From positions 1-16,363 of the forward strand of contig CAMUZD010000012.1 in NCBI GenBank assembly GCA_947165115.1: a stretch of DNA of 16,363 nt, written 5' to 3'. Origin of the DNA: an uncultured Clostridia bacterium. GTDB taxonomy: Bacteria; Bacillota; Clostridia; Oscillospirales; Acutalibacteraceae. Both the position numbers and the translations under genes were made by a program. The notes below the pieces were generated by a model. It was not told the origin of the DNA. It was given only the letters and a program-made list of their open reading frames with translations, and made no database searches. Positions 1 to 7,235 of this stretch are shown here, piece by piece. The stretch's first letter is position 1, and every line of letters starts with the position of its first letter.

Positions 1-859
1 CGTCCATCCAGTAGGAGTGGCCGCAGTAATAATCACAGTAGTCGCGCAGAATTTCGCTGTCCATGAATTTATTGACATAGTCGTAATAATCCTCGGTAAG
101 CTGACCGCTCTCGGGTGCGCGCAGACCGTATTTGCAACCGCGTTTTTTCATTTCGAGTGCAAATTTTTCAAGCAAATCAAAGCATTCGTCGGGGTCAAAA
201 TGGCAGCCCTCCTGCCCGACCCAGTCGCCGCCCCATTTCCACTGAGGCTCGTTAATCGGCGATATCGCAGTTACCGGTATCCCCTCGGCTACAAAATGAT
301 CCGCAATCGTCAGCACATAGTCGATAAACGCATCATAATTCTCGGGAGGAAGATTATTCTGAGACTCCTGCAGACCGCCCGAGGCGTGTCCGCTCGCAGT
401 CATTGAATAATGTGGGGAATTGCAGAAAAGGATGACCTCTTCGGCGCCGTATTCGACAGCGAGGCGCATCATTCTCACGGCGTTTGCATCGCGCGAAAAA
501 TCATATTCCCACTTCTGCGTTTCTTCATTGAAATAATAAAAGCTCTCGGTGCGGCGGGTCCTGTCCCAGATTCTGCAATCGGGATTGTCCGCTTCGCCGC
601 CGCCGATATTGTAGCGGTAGATTTTCAGACCGAGGCCTGTTTCTTTATCATAGAGCAGGCGGGCGATTTCTCTCGCTGTCTCTTCATTGTCTATTGTCTG
701 GCTCCACCATGCCGAGGATGTGCCGAAGCCTTCAAACACCTGATTTTCCACGAATCTGTTCACTCCAATCGTCTGAGTTTTACCTATCGCGGCGAGATTG
801 AAAATGCCTATCTGAAAAAATGACAGAACCGCGCAGATTATCGCTTTAATCGTCGGCAT
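1..859 (-). CDS. GH30-family secreted glycoside hydrolase, 3' end cut off by the window edge
   Basis: Reading leftward from ATG at 859-857 there are 286 uninterrupted codons to the window edge. Residues 1-26 form a signal peptide (Lys5, then a hydrophobic stretch to NLAAIG) with no lipobox, so the enzyme is probably secreted. Next come GH30-like motifs: FEGFGTSSAWW (43-52), YRYNIGGGEADNPDCRIWD (81-99), FCNSPHYSMTASG (145-157) and SPINEPQWKWGGDWVGQEGC (200-219). Glu204 in the NEP motif is the expected acid/base; the nucleophile Glu should lie beyond the window. GH30 enzymes are retaining hydrolases acting on beta-linked glycans. The QW-W-QEGC pattern suggests the endo-beta-1,6-galactanase-like group, but substrate is inferred. 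The start codon lies inside the 3' end of the upstream membrane-protein gene (14-base overlap), so it is cotranscribed and probably translationally coupled. The family call is firm; the subfamily is not. Confidence 0.88.
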   Translation of the reverse strand, partial: MPTIKAIICAVLSFFQIGIFNLAAIGKTQTIGVNRFVENQVFEGFGTSSAWWSQTIDNEETAREIARLLYDKETGLGLKIYRYNIGGGEADNPDCRIWDRTRRTESFYYFNEETQKWEYDFSRDANAVRMMRLAVEYGAEEVILFCNSPHYSMTASGHASGGLQESQNNLPPENYDAFIDYVLTIADHFVAEGIPVTAISPINEPQWKWGGDWVGQEGCHFDPDECFDLLEKFALEMKKRGCKYGLRAPESGQLTEDYYDYVNKFMDSEILRDYCDYYCGHSYWMD

Positions 860-1385
860 TATTCATCTTCCCCTTCCTCCTGGTTATAATGAATTTTATG
901 AGAAGCACAATGATACTGAGTATCAGTAAATACATTACGATGGTTTTCAGACTTGTGATAACTGAAGCAGTTACCGCAAATAAATCTGACGGAACACCGC
1001 TTTTAAGCATTATGATACTCATAATGTTTTCTGCATAATCGCTTATCGCGAGAATAACCGCACCGGTAAGAAGCACACGCCGACCGGCTCCGCTTTTGCA
1101 GAGCAGGCAGATCAGAGAAACAAACAGCAGTGTATAAAAGACAGGGTAAATGAAATCAAGCGGAAGCTGGCGGTGCAAGTAGATGAATCTGCCTTCCTCG
1201 CCGATTAAGTTCAGAAATTCACGCGCTGTTTCGGGCTTGTAAAACAAGTTCATGTCAAAACAGCGTATTCCGTTCGTATTCGATTCAATCCGCGGAATCA
1301 GTATCAGATTCATGATTATTCCGATTATCGCCGTTCCGATTCCGCCGATAACCGCCGTCAGTCCGGGGAATATTCTCTTTTTCAC
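846..1385 (-). CDS. Four-helix integral membrane protein of unknown function
   Basis: This 179-residue protein starts with GTG at 1385 behind a GGGAGGG ribosome binding site (about 1391-1397). Hydrophobic segments lie near residues 8-31, 76-95, 105-125 and 137-165, with a basic, hydrophilic C-terminus (RRKGKMNNADD). The first loop (about 32-70) carries ETAREFLNLIGEEGRFIYLH and is followed by LPLDFIYPVFY. This pattern resembles small uncharacterised membrane proteins I have seen in Firmicutes, which usually share a G-E-G-R loop and a D-Y-x-E-N motif in a later helix (here DYAEN). No catalytic motif is visible and I assign no function. It is first in a two-gene unit with the overlapping GH30 gene. 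Confidence 0.8.
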   Translation of the reverse strand: MKKRIFPGLTAVIGGIGTAIIGIIMNLILIPRIESNTNGIRCFDMNLFYKPETAREFLNLIGEEGRFIYLHRQLPLDFIYPVFYTLLFVSLICLLCKSGAGRRVLLTGAVILAISDYAENIMSIIMLKSGVPSDLFAVTASVITSLKTIVMYLLILSIIVLLIKFIITRRKGKMNNADD

Positions 1386-1426
1386 AGTCCGCCCTCCCGT
1401 TCTGCTTTTTCATATTTATATTTATA

Positions 1427-1455
1427 TTTATACCATATATTCCCTTCTCTTACAA
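1427..1455 (-). promoter_or_regulatory. Promoter for the membrane protein/GH30 unit
   Basis: On the minus strand TTGTAA (1455-1450) is followed after exactly 17 bases by TATAAA (1432-1427), with TGG directly before it (extended -10). The GTG start is about 40 bases downstream. The -10 lies in a short TTTATA tandem repeat (1411-1432), so alternative -10 registers are possible. Confidence 0.7.
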
Positions 1456-1465
1456 GTATAAATCA

Positions 1466-1494
1466 TTGACAAACCGCCCCGGCGGGAATAGAAT
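1466..1494 (+). promoter_or_regulatory. Promoter for the metallophosphoesterase, with a palindrome in its spacer
   Basis: TTGACA (1466-1471) and TAGAAT (1489-1494) are 17 bases apart. The spacer holds the inverted repeat CCGCC-CC-GGCGG (1474-1485), unusually GC-rich next to AT-rich flanks, which could be an operator. The -35 box is only 10 bases from the -35 box of the divergent unit on the other strand. Confidence 0.75.
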
Positions 1495-1515
1495 AGATTC
1501 AAAGGAGGCCGCGAT

Positions 1516-2448
1516 ATGGATAATCGGAATTTCATTCCCGCAGTGCGCTTCTGTGTTGCGAGCGATACTCATATAAGCGAAGAGAGAAGCTACGGAACAG
1601 AGCGGATAGCAAAGATACTTGCGCTTGCCTATGAGCTGTCGGCAAAAGACAATAATTATACTGCTCTCGACGCCGCGGCTTTTGTCGGCGATCTCACAGA
1701 TGCGGGTGAAGAGAGGCAATATGAGATGCTTTTCCGTGAAATAGGCTCATCGCTCCGGGAGGGCACAAAGCCGCTGTTTATAGTCGCCAAGGGGCACGAC
1801 TGCAACACTATGGGCAAGGCAGCGCTCGGCTTTTTCAAAGAGCGCACGGGCCTTCCGACCGATTTTCACTATGTGATAAACGACTTCCATTTTATCGGCG
1901 TTTCGACCTGCGAAGAGGAAGGAATATATTATAACGAAAAGCAGCGTGAATTCCTGAAAAGTGCACTTGATGAAGCGGTTGCGGATTCGCCGTCAAAGCC
2001 GGTTTTTGTATTCCATCATGAGCATGTCAAACGCACTGTTTACGGCAGCAGCGATTTTGACGGCTGGGGAAACGATTACTTCAATGATATTCTTTTTGAA
2101 TATCCGCAGATCGTCGATTTTTCGGGGCATTCCCATTATCCGCTTAATGACCCGAGAAGCATCTGGCAGGGTGAAATAACCGCCCTCGGCACGGGTGCCG
2201 CCCACTATGCCGAATTTACAGCTGACGGCGAGAGAAGGCTTCACCCCGAAGGTTTTGATGAAACAGCGCAGTTTTTTCTCGTCGAGGCGGATGCAGAGAA
2301 CAATGTGAGAATCCGCGGATATGACGCATTGAGCAGCGCCCTGCTCTGCGAGGCAGTATACTCCCGCAATGCAGGAGGCAAGGGCAAAAGCACCGTATTT
2401 CAAAACGGATGCAAAGCCCGTAATCACAAAGGGTTCGGAAAAAACTGA
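1516..2448 (+). CDS. Calcineurin-like metallophosphoesterase, C-terminus altered by a frameshift
   Basis: ATG at 1516 follows AAAGGAGG (1500-1507). The motifs of the dinuclear-metal phosphoesterase fold appear in order: ASDTH (15-19), VGDLTD (57-62), KGHD (92-95), FHHEH (166-170) and GHSHYP (204-209). The third motif normally reads GNH(D/E); here the Asn, a usual metal or phosphate ligand, is absent (GHD). No signal peptide is seen, so the protein is probably cytoplasmic. Substrate is unknown; the family covers phosphomono-, phosphodi- and nucleotide esters. From about residue 285 the frame turns into low-quality sequence (NAGGKGKSTVF...) and stops at 2448. The adjacent frame continues a normal beta-rich C-terminal domain to 2683, so the intact protein would have about 388 residues. 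The catalytic domain is complete, so activity is possible. Confidence 0.82.
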   Translation: MDNRNFIPAVRFCVASDTHISEERSYGTERIAKILALAYELSAKDNNYTALDAAAFVGDLTDAGEERQYEMLFREIGSSLREGTKPLFIVAKGHDCNTMGKAALGFFKERTGLPTDFHYVINDFHFIGVSTCEEEGIYYNEKQREFLKSALDEAVADSPSKPVFVFHHEHVKRTVYGSSDFDGWGNDYFNDILFEYPQIVDFSGHSHYPLNDPRSIWQGEITALGTGAAHYAEFTADGERRLHPEGFDETAQFFLVEADAENNVRIRGYDALSSALLCEAVYSRNAGGKGKSTVFQNGCKARNHKGFGKN

Positions 2449-2683
2449 AATCAGAATTCCGCAGGCGGAATCGGTTGACGGAGAAATCATTTTCGCTTAC
2501 AGAATCGCCGAAAAGGACTCGGGCGGAAAAGAGCTTTCAAAGCGCTTGATTATCAATAAATATTGGCTCGCGAATCCGGGGGATATTTTATACGAAATTA
2601 CAGATAATAATACTGCCGGCGTTACGGTTACGGCGGAAAATGCTTTCGGCATGAAATCGGAGGAGCTTGATATCTTAATTTAA
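2369..2683 (+). pseudogene. Out-of-frame C-terminal part of the metallophosphoesterase
   Basis: This frame, +1 relative to the upstream gene, encodes EARAKAPYFKTDAKPVITK followed by an Fn3/Ig-like beta-sandwich pattern (alternating short strands, DGEIIFAYRIAE, ending VTVTAENAFGMKSEELDILI). It has no ribosome binding site in front of its only early ATG (2369), so it is unlikely to be a separate gene. It is best read as the true tail of the metallophosphoesterase, with the frame change between about 2351 and 2385. Removing one G from the GGAGG at 2374-2378 would join the frames smoothly (RNA-EARAKAPY). It ends one base before the -35 box of the next promoter. Confidence 0.7.
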
Positions 2684-2712
2684 TTGACATTTTTTATGAA
2701 ATGTTATATTAT
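2684..2712 (+). promoter_or_regulatory. Promoter for the transporter/LRR lipoprotein operon
   Basis: TTGACA (2684-2689) and TATTAT (2707-2712) are spaced by 17 bases in an AT-rich stretch. The -35 starts directly after the stop codon at 2681-2683. The first gene starts 47 bases downstream of the -10. Confidence 0.8.
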
Positions 2713-2758
2713 ATTATTTGGATAAATATTCATTTTATGACGGAGGGAGACTGAAAAT

Positions 2759-4273
2759 ATGGGTATCAAAGATAAGATATCCGGCATGATTTACAATTTC
2801 ACGCATAACCCCTCTTTTACCGTCAAGGAGCAGCTCGGCTACTCGGGCGGTATGTTCGGAAACTGTATGGGGCAGGACTGTGTCTATACTTATTCCGATA
2901 AATTCAACCGCGATTTCCAGGGAATAGACCCGAAGCACCTTATCGTGATGGGCAACGCGACAAATATCCTCAGCTTTATCGTGCCGCCTTTTGCCGGAGC
3001 GCTTCTTGACCGCCCGGTAAAAGAAGGGAAAATGAGCAATACCAAGCGCATTCTGCTTACCGCGCCTTTACCCTTCGCACTGACTTCAATGCTCCTCTTT
3101 GTCGTTCCTACCGGAAACCCGGTCAGGAATCTTATCTGGTCTTTTGTGCTCACCATACTCTTTGAAACGGTCGATACGTTCTTTGATATGTCGATGAGCA
3201 CAATTTCTCTCAGAATGACCGAGAATCCGAAGGACAGAAAGAATTTCTATACAATTTCATCCCTTGCCGCTCAGCTCGGCTCGATGCTGCCGGGATGGAT
3301 TCTGCCGATAGTCATAGGAAGATTTGAGTCGGCAAACGATCAGAAATGGGCTTATTTCTTTGTTGCGCTCGTCTTCTGCATACTCGGTGTATCAACGATG
3401 TATGCTCCGTACTTCACTCTTAATGAAAAACTCGGCACCATAAAAGTCAACGAAGCGGAAAAGATTGACTGGAACAGAAACGTAGTTTCCGCTATCTTCC
3501 ATAACCGTCCGTTCATGGTTTCAATGATTGCAACAATATTCGAGACGGTCCGTCAGGTGACCTATAACATGCTTCCCTACCTCTATCAGAATACATTTGA
3601 CGATTATGGTATGAAGGCAATTATCGATGCCATCAGCGGCGGTCTCTCTTATGCAGGCCTCTTTGCCGTTCCGTTTGTCGGTAATAAGGTATCGGCGAGG
3701 AATATGCTGATAGGCAGTTACACCTATTCGGGAGTTTTCTATTCGCTTGCAAGTTTGCTTGCGGTCAATTTCAATATCAAGCGCATCAGAAAGTATAAAT
3801 ATGTTACCGGAATTCTAATCGGCCTTTCCGGTATGCCGAATTCGGGAATGAGCGCTGCGAGAAAGATACTTGTTGCCGACTCGACAGATTATATGGAATG
3901 GTACACCGAGAAAAAATACGGTGCGCCGCTCAGAAGCGACGGTATGCTGATGGCAGTCCAGAGCATCACAGGCAAAATCAACACCCTCATCAGAACGAAT
4001 ATCTATAATATTTCATTGAGCATGATTGGTTACAAGAGCGGCAAGCAGGATGCTTCCGGCAAGGCTGTCGAAGTTGTCCAGAGCAATAAAACGCTAAAAG
4101 GCATTTATCTTGTAACCACTCTTTGCGGAGTTATCGGAAACTTCGTGCCCGGTTTCATCTATTTCTTCGATAATTACACCGGCAGGCGCAAGGAGACCAT
4201 CCTTGCCGAACTGGGCGAAATGAGAGCTCACAGATCGGAACTCAAAAAAGAAATGGCACAGATTACAGAATAA
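2759..4273 (+). CDS. GPH-type (MFS) sugar transporter, first of a pair
   Basis: This 504-residue polytopic membrane protein starts at ATG 2759 behind GGAGGGAG (about 2741-2748). It belongs to the glycoside-pentoside-hexuronide:cation symporter group (MelB-like). The clearest mark is the late-helix motif ADSTDYMEWYTEKKYGAPLR (373-392), matching the family's D-Y-x-E-W-x-T-G-x-R signature with an insertion. LLDRP (about 83-87) matches the start of the helix 2-3 loop. The Asp pair that coordinates the cation in MelB helix II (D-x-x-x-D) is not visible: the segment reads NATNILSFIVPPFAG. Coupling ion and substrate are therefore open. It ends in a charged tail (about 480-504). The gene lies 21 bases upstream of a second, divergent GPH-like transporter, suggesting joint expression and possibly a two-protein unit. 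Confidence 0.85.
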   Translation: MGIKDKISGMIYNFTHNPSFTVKEQLGYSGGMFGNCMGQDCVYTYSDKFNRDFQGIDPKHLIVMGNATNILSFIVPPFAGALLDRPVKEGKMSNTKRILLTAPLPFALTSMLLFVVPTGNPVRNLIWSFVLTILFETVDTFFDMSMSTISLRMTENPKDRKNFYTISSLAAQLGSMLPGWILPIVIGRFESANDQKWAYFFVALVFCILGVSTMYAPYFTLNEKLGTIKVNEAEKIDWNRNVVSAIFHNRPFMVSMIATIFETVRQVTYNMLPYLYQNTFDDYGMKAIIDAISGGLSYAGLFAVPFVGNKVSARNMLIGSYTYSGVFYSLASLLAVNFNIKRIRKYKYVTGILIGLSGMPNSGMSAARKILVADSTDYMEWYTEKKYGAPLRSDGMLMAVQSITGKINTLIRTNIYNISLSMIGYKSGKQDASGKAVEVVQSNKTLKGIYLVTTLCGVIGNFVPGFIYFFDNYTGRRKETILAELGEMRAHRSELKKEMAQITE

Positions 4274-4294
4274 TCAAAAAACCGAGGCGATGAA

Positions 4295-6076
4295 ATGTCA
4301 AATAACGAAAATGTAGAAAGAGCGGTTGAAGAAACGGAGGAGCAGGCGGTTCAGACCGGTAAGAAATCCCTTACAGATAAGCTCATTGCCCTTTTCAACT
4401 CAGTTAAACTCAACTGGAACGCACCCAAGCCCGGAGAATACACCTCAATAAGGGAATTTATGTCCTATTGTCTGGGTATAATGGGCGTGTGCGCATTCAC
4501 ATTTATCTGCAACGATACCGTATCATTTACCGCGGGATATCTCTGCGGCTCGATTTTCGAGATAAAGATGATGGACTTCACGATTATCACCTTTATCGCG
4601 CTTATCGTAAAATACGCGACTCTTTATATTGAGTCGATTCAGATGACGATATTTGAAAATCTCGGACATCTGTCAAAGGATAAAACCAAGAAATCTCTGA
4701 CTGCATTTATAATCTGCACTGTTGTCGGCATTTGCTTCTATTTCGTACCCTCAAAGCCGTTTGAGGGCATAATCAAAGGCCTTCCGCAGATTATAGCGAA
4801 CATCCTTGTTGTAATGGGTATCGGAGGACCGGTCAACTGGTTCCTCAGAAACAAGCTCTGCCGCAAATACGGCAGATACAAGCCATTCCTTGTTTTTTAC
4901 GGAATTCCCATTACTATTATTACCTGCATAATCCCGTTCGTGCCGACCACTCTCGATTACACGGTCAAGCTGGTTGTGCTCCATTTCCTTTTCACTCTCA
5001 GAGGAAGATTCTCTGCTATCTATTACGATAACCCGAAAGCTATCGTTGCTCTGATTACCCCGAATACAATTGAGAGGCAGAAGTATCACTCAATCGGTGC
5101 CGTTTTTCTCGGCCTTCTGCGCTCGATATTCCGTATCGTATTCCCGATTATGATAAGAGTCACGGGCGGTTATCTCTCAATCCGCTCATACCAGCTCTTT
5201 GTTCCGATTCTCGCGATTGCCAGCTGCGCTATGGCATTCTTCATTATAGGAGTCAAGGAAAGAGTTGCTGTCAATGAGGATCACAGCCACAAGATAGAAT
5301 TCGGAAAGAGTGCAAGATCTCTTCTTAAGAATAAGTATTTCTGGATAGTCAATATCGCGGGCGTTTTCGGCTTATGGAACGCAATCGCCGATAATGTTAT
5401 CAATTTCACTCTCGTCTATTCGCTTCGTATAGAGTGGATAACCGGTCTGCTCTCGATAGCGGGAATCACATCGGTCGTCGGCAATCTTTCAATGCCTTCT
5501 CTCGTAAGAAGATTTGAAAAGAGGAATATCATCCTCTGTATGCGCGTTATCTGGGTGCTCGTAACGGCGGGCTACCTGATAGGTCTCCATAACGGAAACA
5601 GCGTGCCCATCCTCGCGTTTTTCGTATTTCTGCGCTCCGCCATATCGGCAGGTTGCGGAGGACTTACGGACGGTCTCAACGCCGATATTCTCGACTATCA
5701 TCAGTGGAAGACCGGCGAGAGAGCCGATAATATGATAGGCATCTTCTCCTGGTTTACAACTCCCGTTTCAACATTGCTCGGACTTGTTGCTCCCGCGCTT
5801 CTGAGAACTTTCGGTTTCACAAGCGACTGGGATGTCCTCTTTGACAGCATCGTATTCAGCCGCGTAATGTATTCATATGTAATTCTCGGTTGTGTAGGCC
5901 TCGTTCTTTGCACGATACCTTTCATCTGGTATGACCTTACAAGAGAAATGCACGATAAATGCGTGGCGGAGATCGAAGAGAGAGAAAGAGCCAACAAAGG
6001 CGAAACGGATGAAAGCTCCGGCGGAGAATCCACTGAGATTTCCGAAGCCGTAGCAGAGGAGGTGACCGCGCAATGA
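4295..6076 (+). CDS. GPH-like (MFS) transporter with extra N-terminal helices, second of the pair
   Basis: This 593-residue protein is longer than usual GPH symporters (about 450-500). It has a hydrophilic acidic N-terminus (1-50), a polytopic core and a long acidic tail (about 560-593, rich in Glu). Family marks are KLCRKYGRYKPF (about 187-198, helix 2-3 loop), IVALITPNTIERQKY (about 250-264) and NADILDYHQWKTGER (about 462-476), a good match to the D-Y-x-x-W-k-T-G-x-R signature. By eye I count 14 hydrophobic segments rather than 12. The surplus two lie between the first helix and the helix 2-3 loop (about residues 90-165). ATG at 4295 has only a modest ribosome binding site (GAGGCGATG). The stop codon overlaps the ATG of the next gene (ATGA), so the lipoprotein is probably coupled to it. 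Substrate is unknown; a glycoside is inferred from family and neighbours. Confidence 0.85.
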   Translation: MSNNENVERAVEETEEQAVQTGKKSLTDKLIALFNSVKLNWNAPKPGEYTSIREFMSYCLGIMGVCAFTFICNDTVSFTAGYLCGSIFEIKMMDFTIITFIALIVKYATLYIESIQMTIFENLGHLSKDKTKKSLTAFIICTVVGICFYFVPSKPFEGIIKGLPQIIANILVVMGIGGPVNWFLRNKLCRKYGRYKPFLVFYGIPITIITCIIPFVPTTLDYTVKLVVLHFLFTLRGRFSAIYYDNPKAIVALITPNTIERQKYHSIGAVFLGLLRSIFRIVFPIMIRVTGGYLSIRSYQLFVPILAIASCAMAFFIIGVKERVAVNEDHSHKIEFGKSARSLLKNKYFWIVNIAGVFGLWNAIADNVINFTLVYSLRIEWITGLLSIAGITSVVGNLSMPSLVRRFEKRNIILCMRVIWVLVTAGYLIGLHNGNSVPILAFFVFLRSAISAGCGGLTDGLNADILDYHQWKTGERADNMIGIFSWFTTPVSTLLGLVAPALLRTFGFTSDWDVLFDSIVFSRVMYSYVILGCVGLVLCTIPFIWYDLTREMHDKCVAEIEERERANKGETDESSGGESTEISEAVAEEVTAQ

Positions 6077-6957
6077 AAAAGATAATTGCAATTATTCTTG
6101 CTCTTGCGGTGCCGGTCTGCATATTCTCCTCCTGCTCTCTGAAGCTCGATCTCAACGCGGTCGCAATAAAGTATAAAGAGGTCGAAGGCGGGCTCGTAGT
6201 TTCGGGATACACAGACAAAACGATGAATACCGATATTGTGATTCCCGATGAAGTTGACGGTAAACCGGTTGTCGCCGTGCTTGATTTCGGTATATGCAAC
6301 GCCGAGTCGCTTGTAAAAATCACAATAGGCAAAAATGTCAAAGCAATCGGCACTTGGGCGTTTACCAATAATCAGCACCTCAAAGAGTTTGCGGTTGACT
6401 CGGCAAACGAGAATTTCACAGCAAAGGACGGCATCCTTTTCACCAAGGATATGACCGAACTCTGCTTCTATCCCTGCGGCAGAAATATCAACTTCGATAA
6501 ATACGGCAGACCCGAAACAGAGAAAGTAATCAATGAGGAAACCGGCAAGGAAGAGGAAATTACCGTCACCACAACCTATGAGATTCCGGATGGCGTAAAG
6601 GTTATCCGCTCCAAGGCGTTCTATAAATGCTACTATGTGAATGTAACAAAATTCCCCGATTCGATAGAGAGAATCGAGGAAAAAGCATTCCACCGTACGA
6701 GCGCACTTGAGAATTTCACGATGCCCGCGAACCTCACCTACATCGGCAAGGACGCCTTTGCTTACGATGATAAGCTTACAGAGCTGACAATTCCTTCAAA
6801 GATAAAGGAAATCGGCGAATACGCGTTCTTCTACTGTACGGGAATGGAAAAGCTCACTGTTGACGCAAAGGAGAGCGACCTTATTCTCGGTACAAAATGG
6901 CAGCCGACAGATAAAGGTAAAATAAGCGATAAGTGTGAAGTTGTGTTCACAAAATAA
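6073..6957 (+). CDS. BspA-type leucine-rich-repeat lipoprotein
   Basis: This 294-residue protein has a lipoprotein signal (MKKIIAIILALAVPVCIFSSC) with lipobox FSSC and Cys21 as lipidation site, so it should sit on the outer face of the membrane. The mature part holds LRR_5-type repeats in two blocks: IVIPDEVDGKPVVAVLDFG and ITIGKNVKAIGTWAF (about 55-100), then YEIPDGVKVIRSKAFYKC through IPSKIKEIGEYAFFYC (about 175-260). The two blocks flank a non-repeat insert with GILFTKD and a charged ETGKEEEI stretch. Such repeats bind proteins or glycans in known BspA-like proteins. The ATGA overlap with the upstream transporter is direct evidence of one operon. A role in presenting substrate to the transporters is plausible but inferred. 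Confidence 0.85.
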   Translation: MKKIIAIILALAVPVCIFSSCSLKLDLNAVAIKYKEVEGGLVVSGYTDKTMNTDIVIPDEVDGKPVVAVLDFGICNAESLVKITIGKNVKAIGTWAFTNNQHLKEFAVDSANENFTAKDGILFTKDMTELCFYPCGRNINFDKYGRPETEKVINEETGKEEEITVTTTYEIPDGVKVIRSKAFYKCYYVNVTKFPDSIERIEEKAFHRTSALENFTMPANLTYIGKDAFAYDDKLTELTIPSKIKEIGEYAFFYCTGMEKLTVDAKESDLILGTKWQPTDKGKISDKCEVVFTK

Positions 6958-6977
6958 AAAGCAACATATTCAAAATA

Positions 6978-7221
6978 GCCCGCGTGAGGGCGGATGTTCA
7001 TAAAAGAGTAAGCCTCAAAGAGCGACATTTGCACATTTTAAATACAAATTTCATCTCTTTGAGGTGCGAAGCAGGTTTTACGAGAAAAACAAGCCGCAGA
7101 GCAAGGAAGATTTGTGAGGGCATACTTTGTGTATGGTAAGCAAATCTGACGATGTTCTGCGGTTTCAGTTTTCCATGAAAACCTATACTGTTTTACGGAC
7201 ATCCGCCTATCAACTGCGGGC
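6978..7221. repeat. MITE-like element: terminal inverted repeats around two long hairpins
   Basis: The ends form an inverted repeat: 6978-7011 starts GCCCGCGTGAGGGCGGATGT, and the reverse complement of 7186-7221 starts GCCCGCAGTTGATAGGCGGA, with about 29 of 36 aligned columns matching. Inside are two further palindromes that fill nearly all remaining sequence. Hairpin A (7013-7064) has ends CCTCAAAGAG/CTCTTTGAGG. Hairpin B (7073-7184) has 53- and 54-base arms around the loop TTTGT (7126-7130), with shared blocks AGGTTTT, CCGCAGA, AGATTTG and CATAC. The whole could fold as a three-way junction. It has no coding potential and lies between the stop codons of convergent genes (6957 and 7236). It may be a non-autonomous mobile element or a structured RNA, and could also act as terminator for both genes. 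No clear target-site duplication is seen. Confidence 0.75.
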
Positions 7222-7235
7222 TTGTCTTTTGCTCT

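Noticed and set aside
17..823. Two plus-strand open frames (17-406 and 410-823)
   Set aside because: They lie opposite a continuous minus-strand GH30 frame with clear motifs, have no ribosome binding sites, and their products look like nothing known.
1411..1432. Tandem TTTATA repeats as a CRISPR or satellite remnant
   Set aside because: Only about three 6-base copies within an AT-rich promoter; no spacers or longer unit.
2365..2385. Programmed frameshift stimulated by the AGGAGG-like tract in the metallophosphoesterase
   Set aside because: There is no stop codon or slow codon at the shift point as in prfB, and the zero frame runs on for about 25 codons; an indel is simpler.
5701..6693. A 330-codon minus-strand frame under the transporter/lipoprotein junction
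   Set aside because: It spans two well-supported plus-strand genes, has no ribosome binding site, and its composition is that of an antisense shadow.
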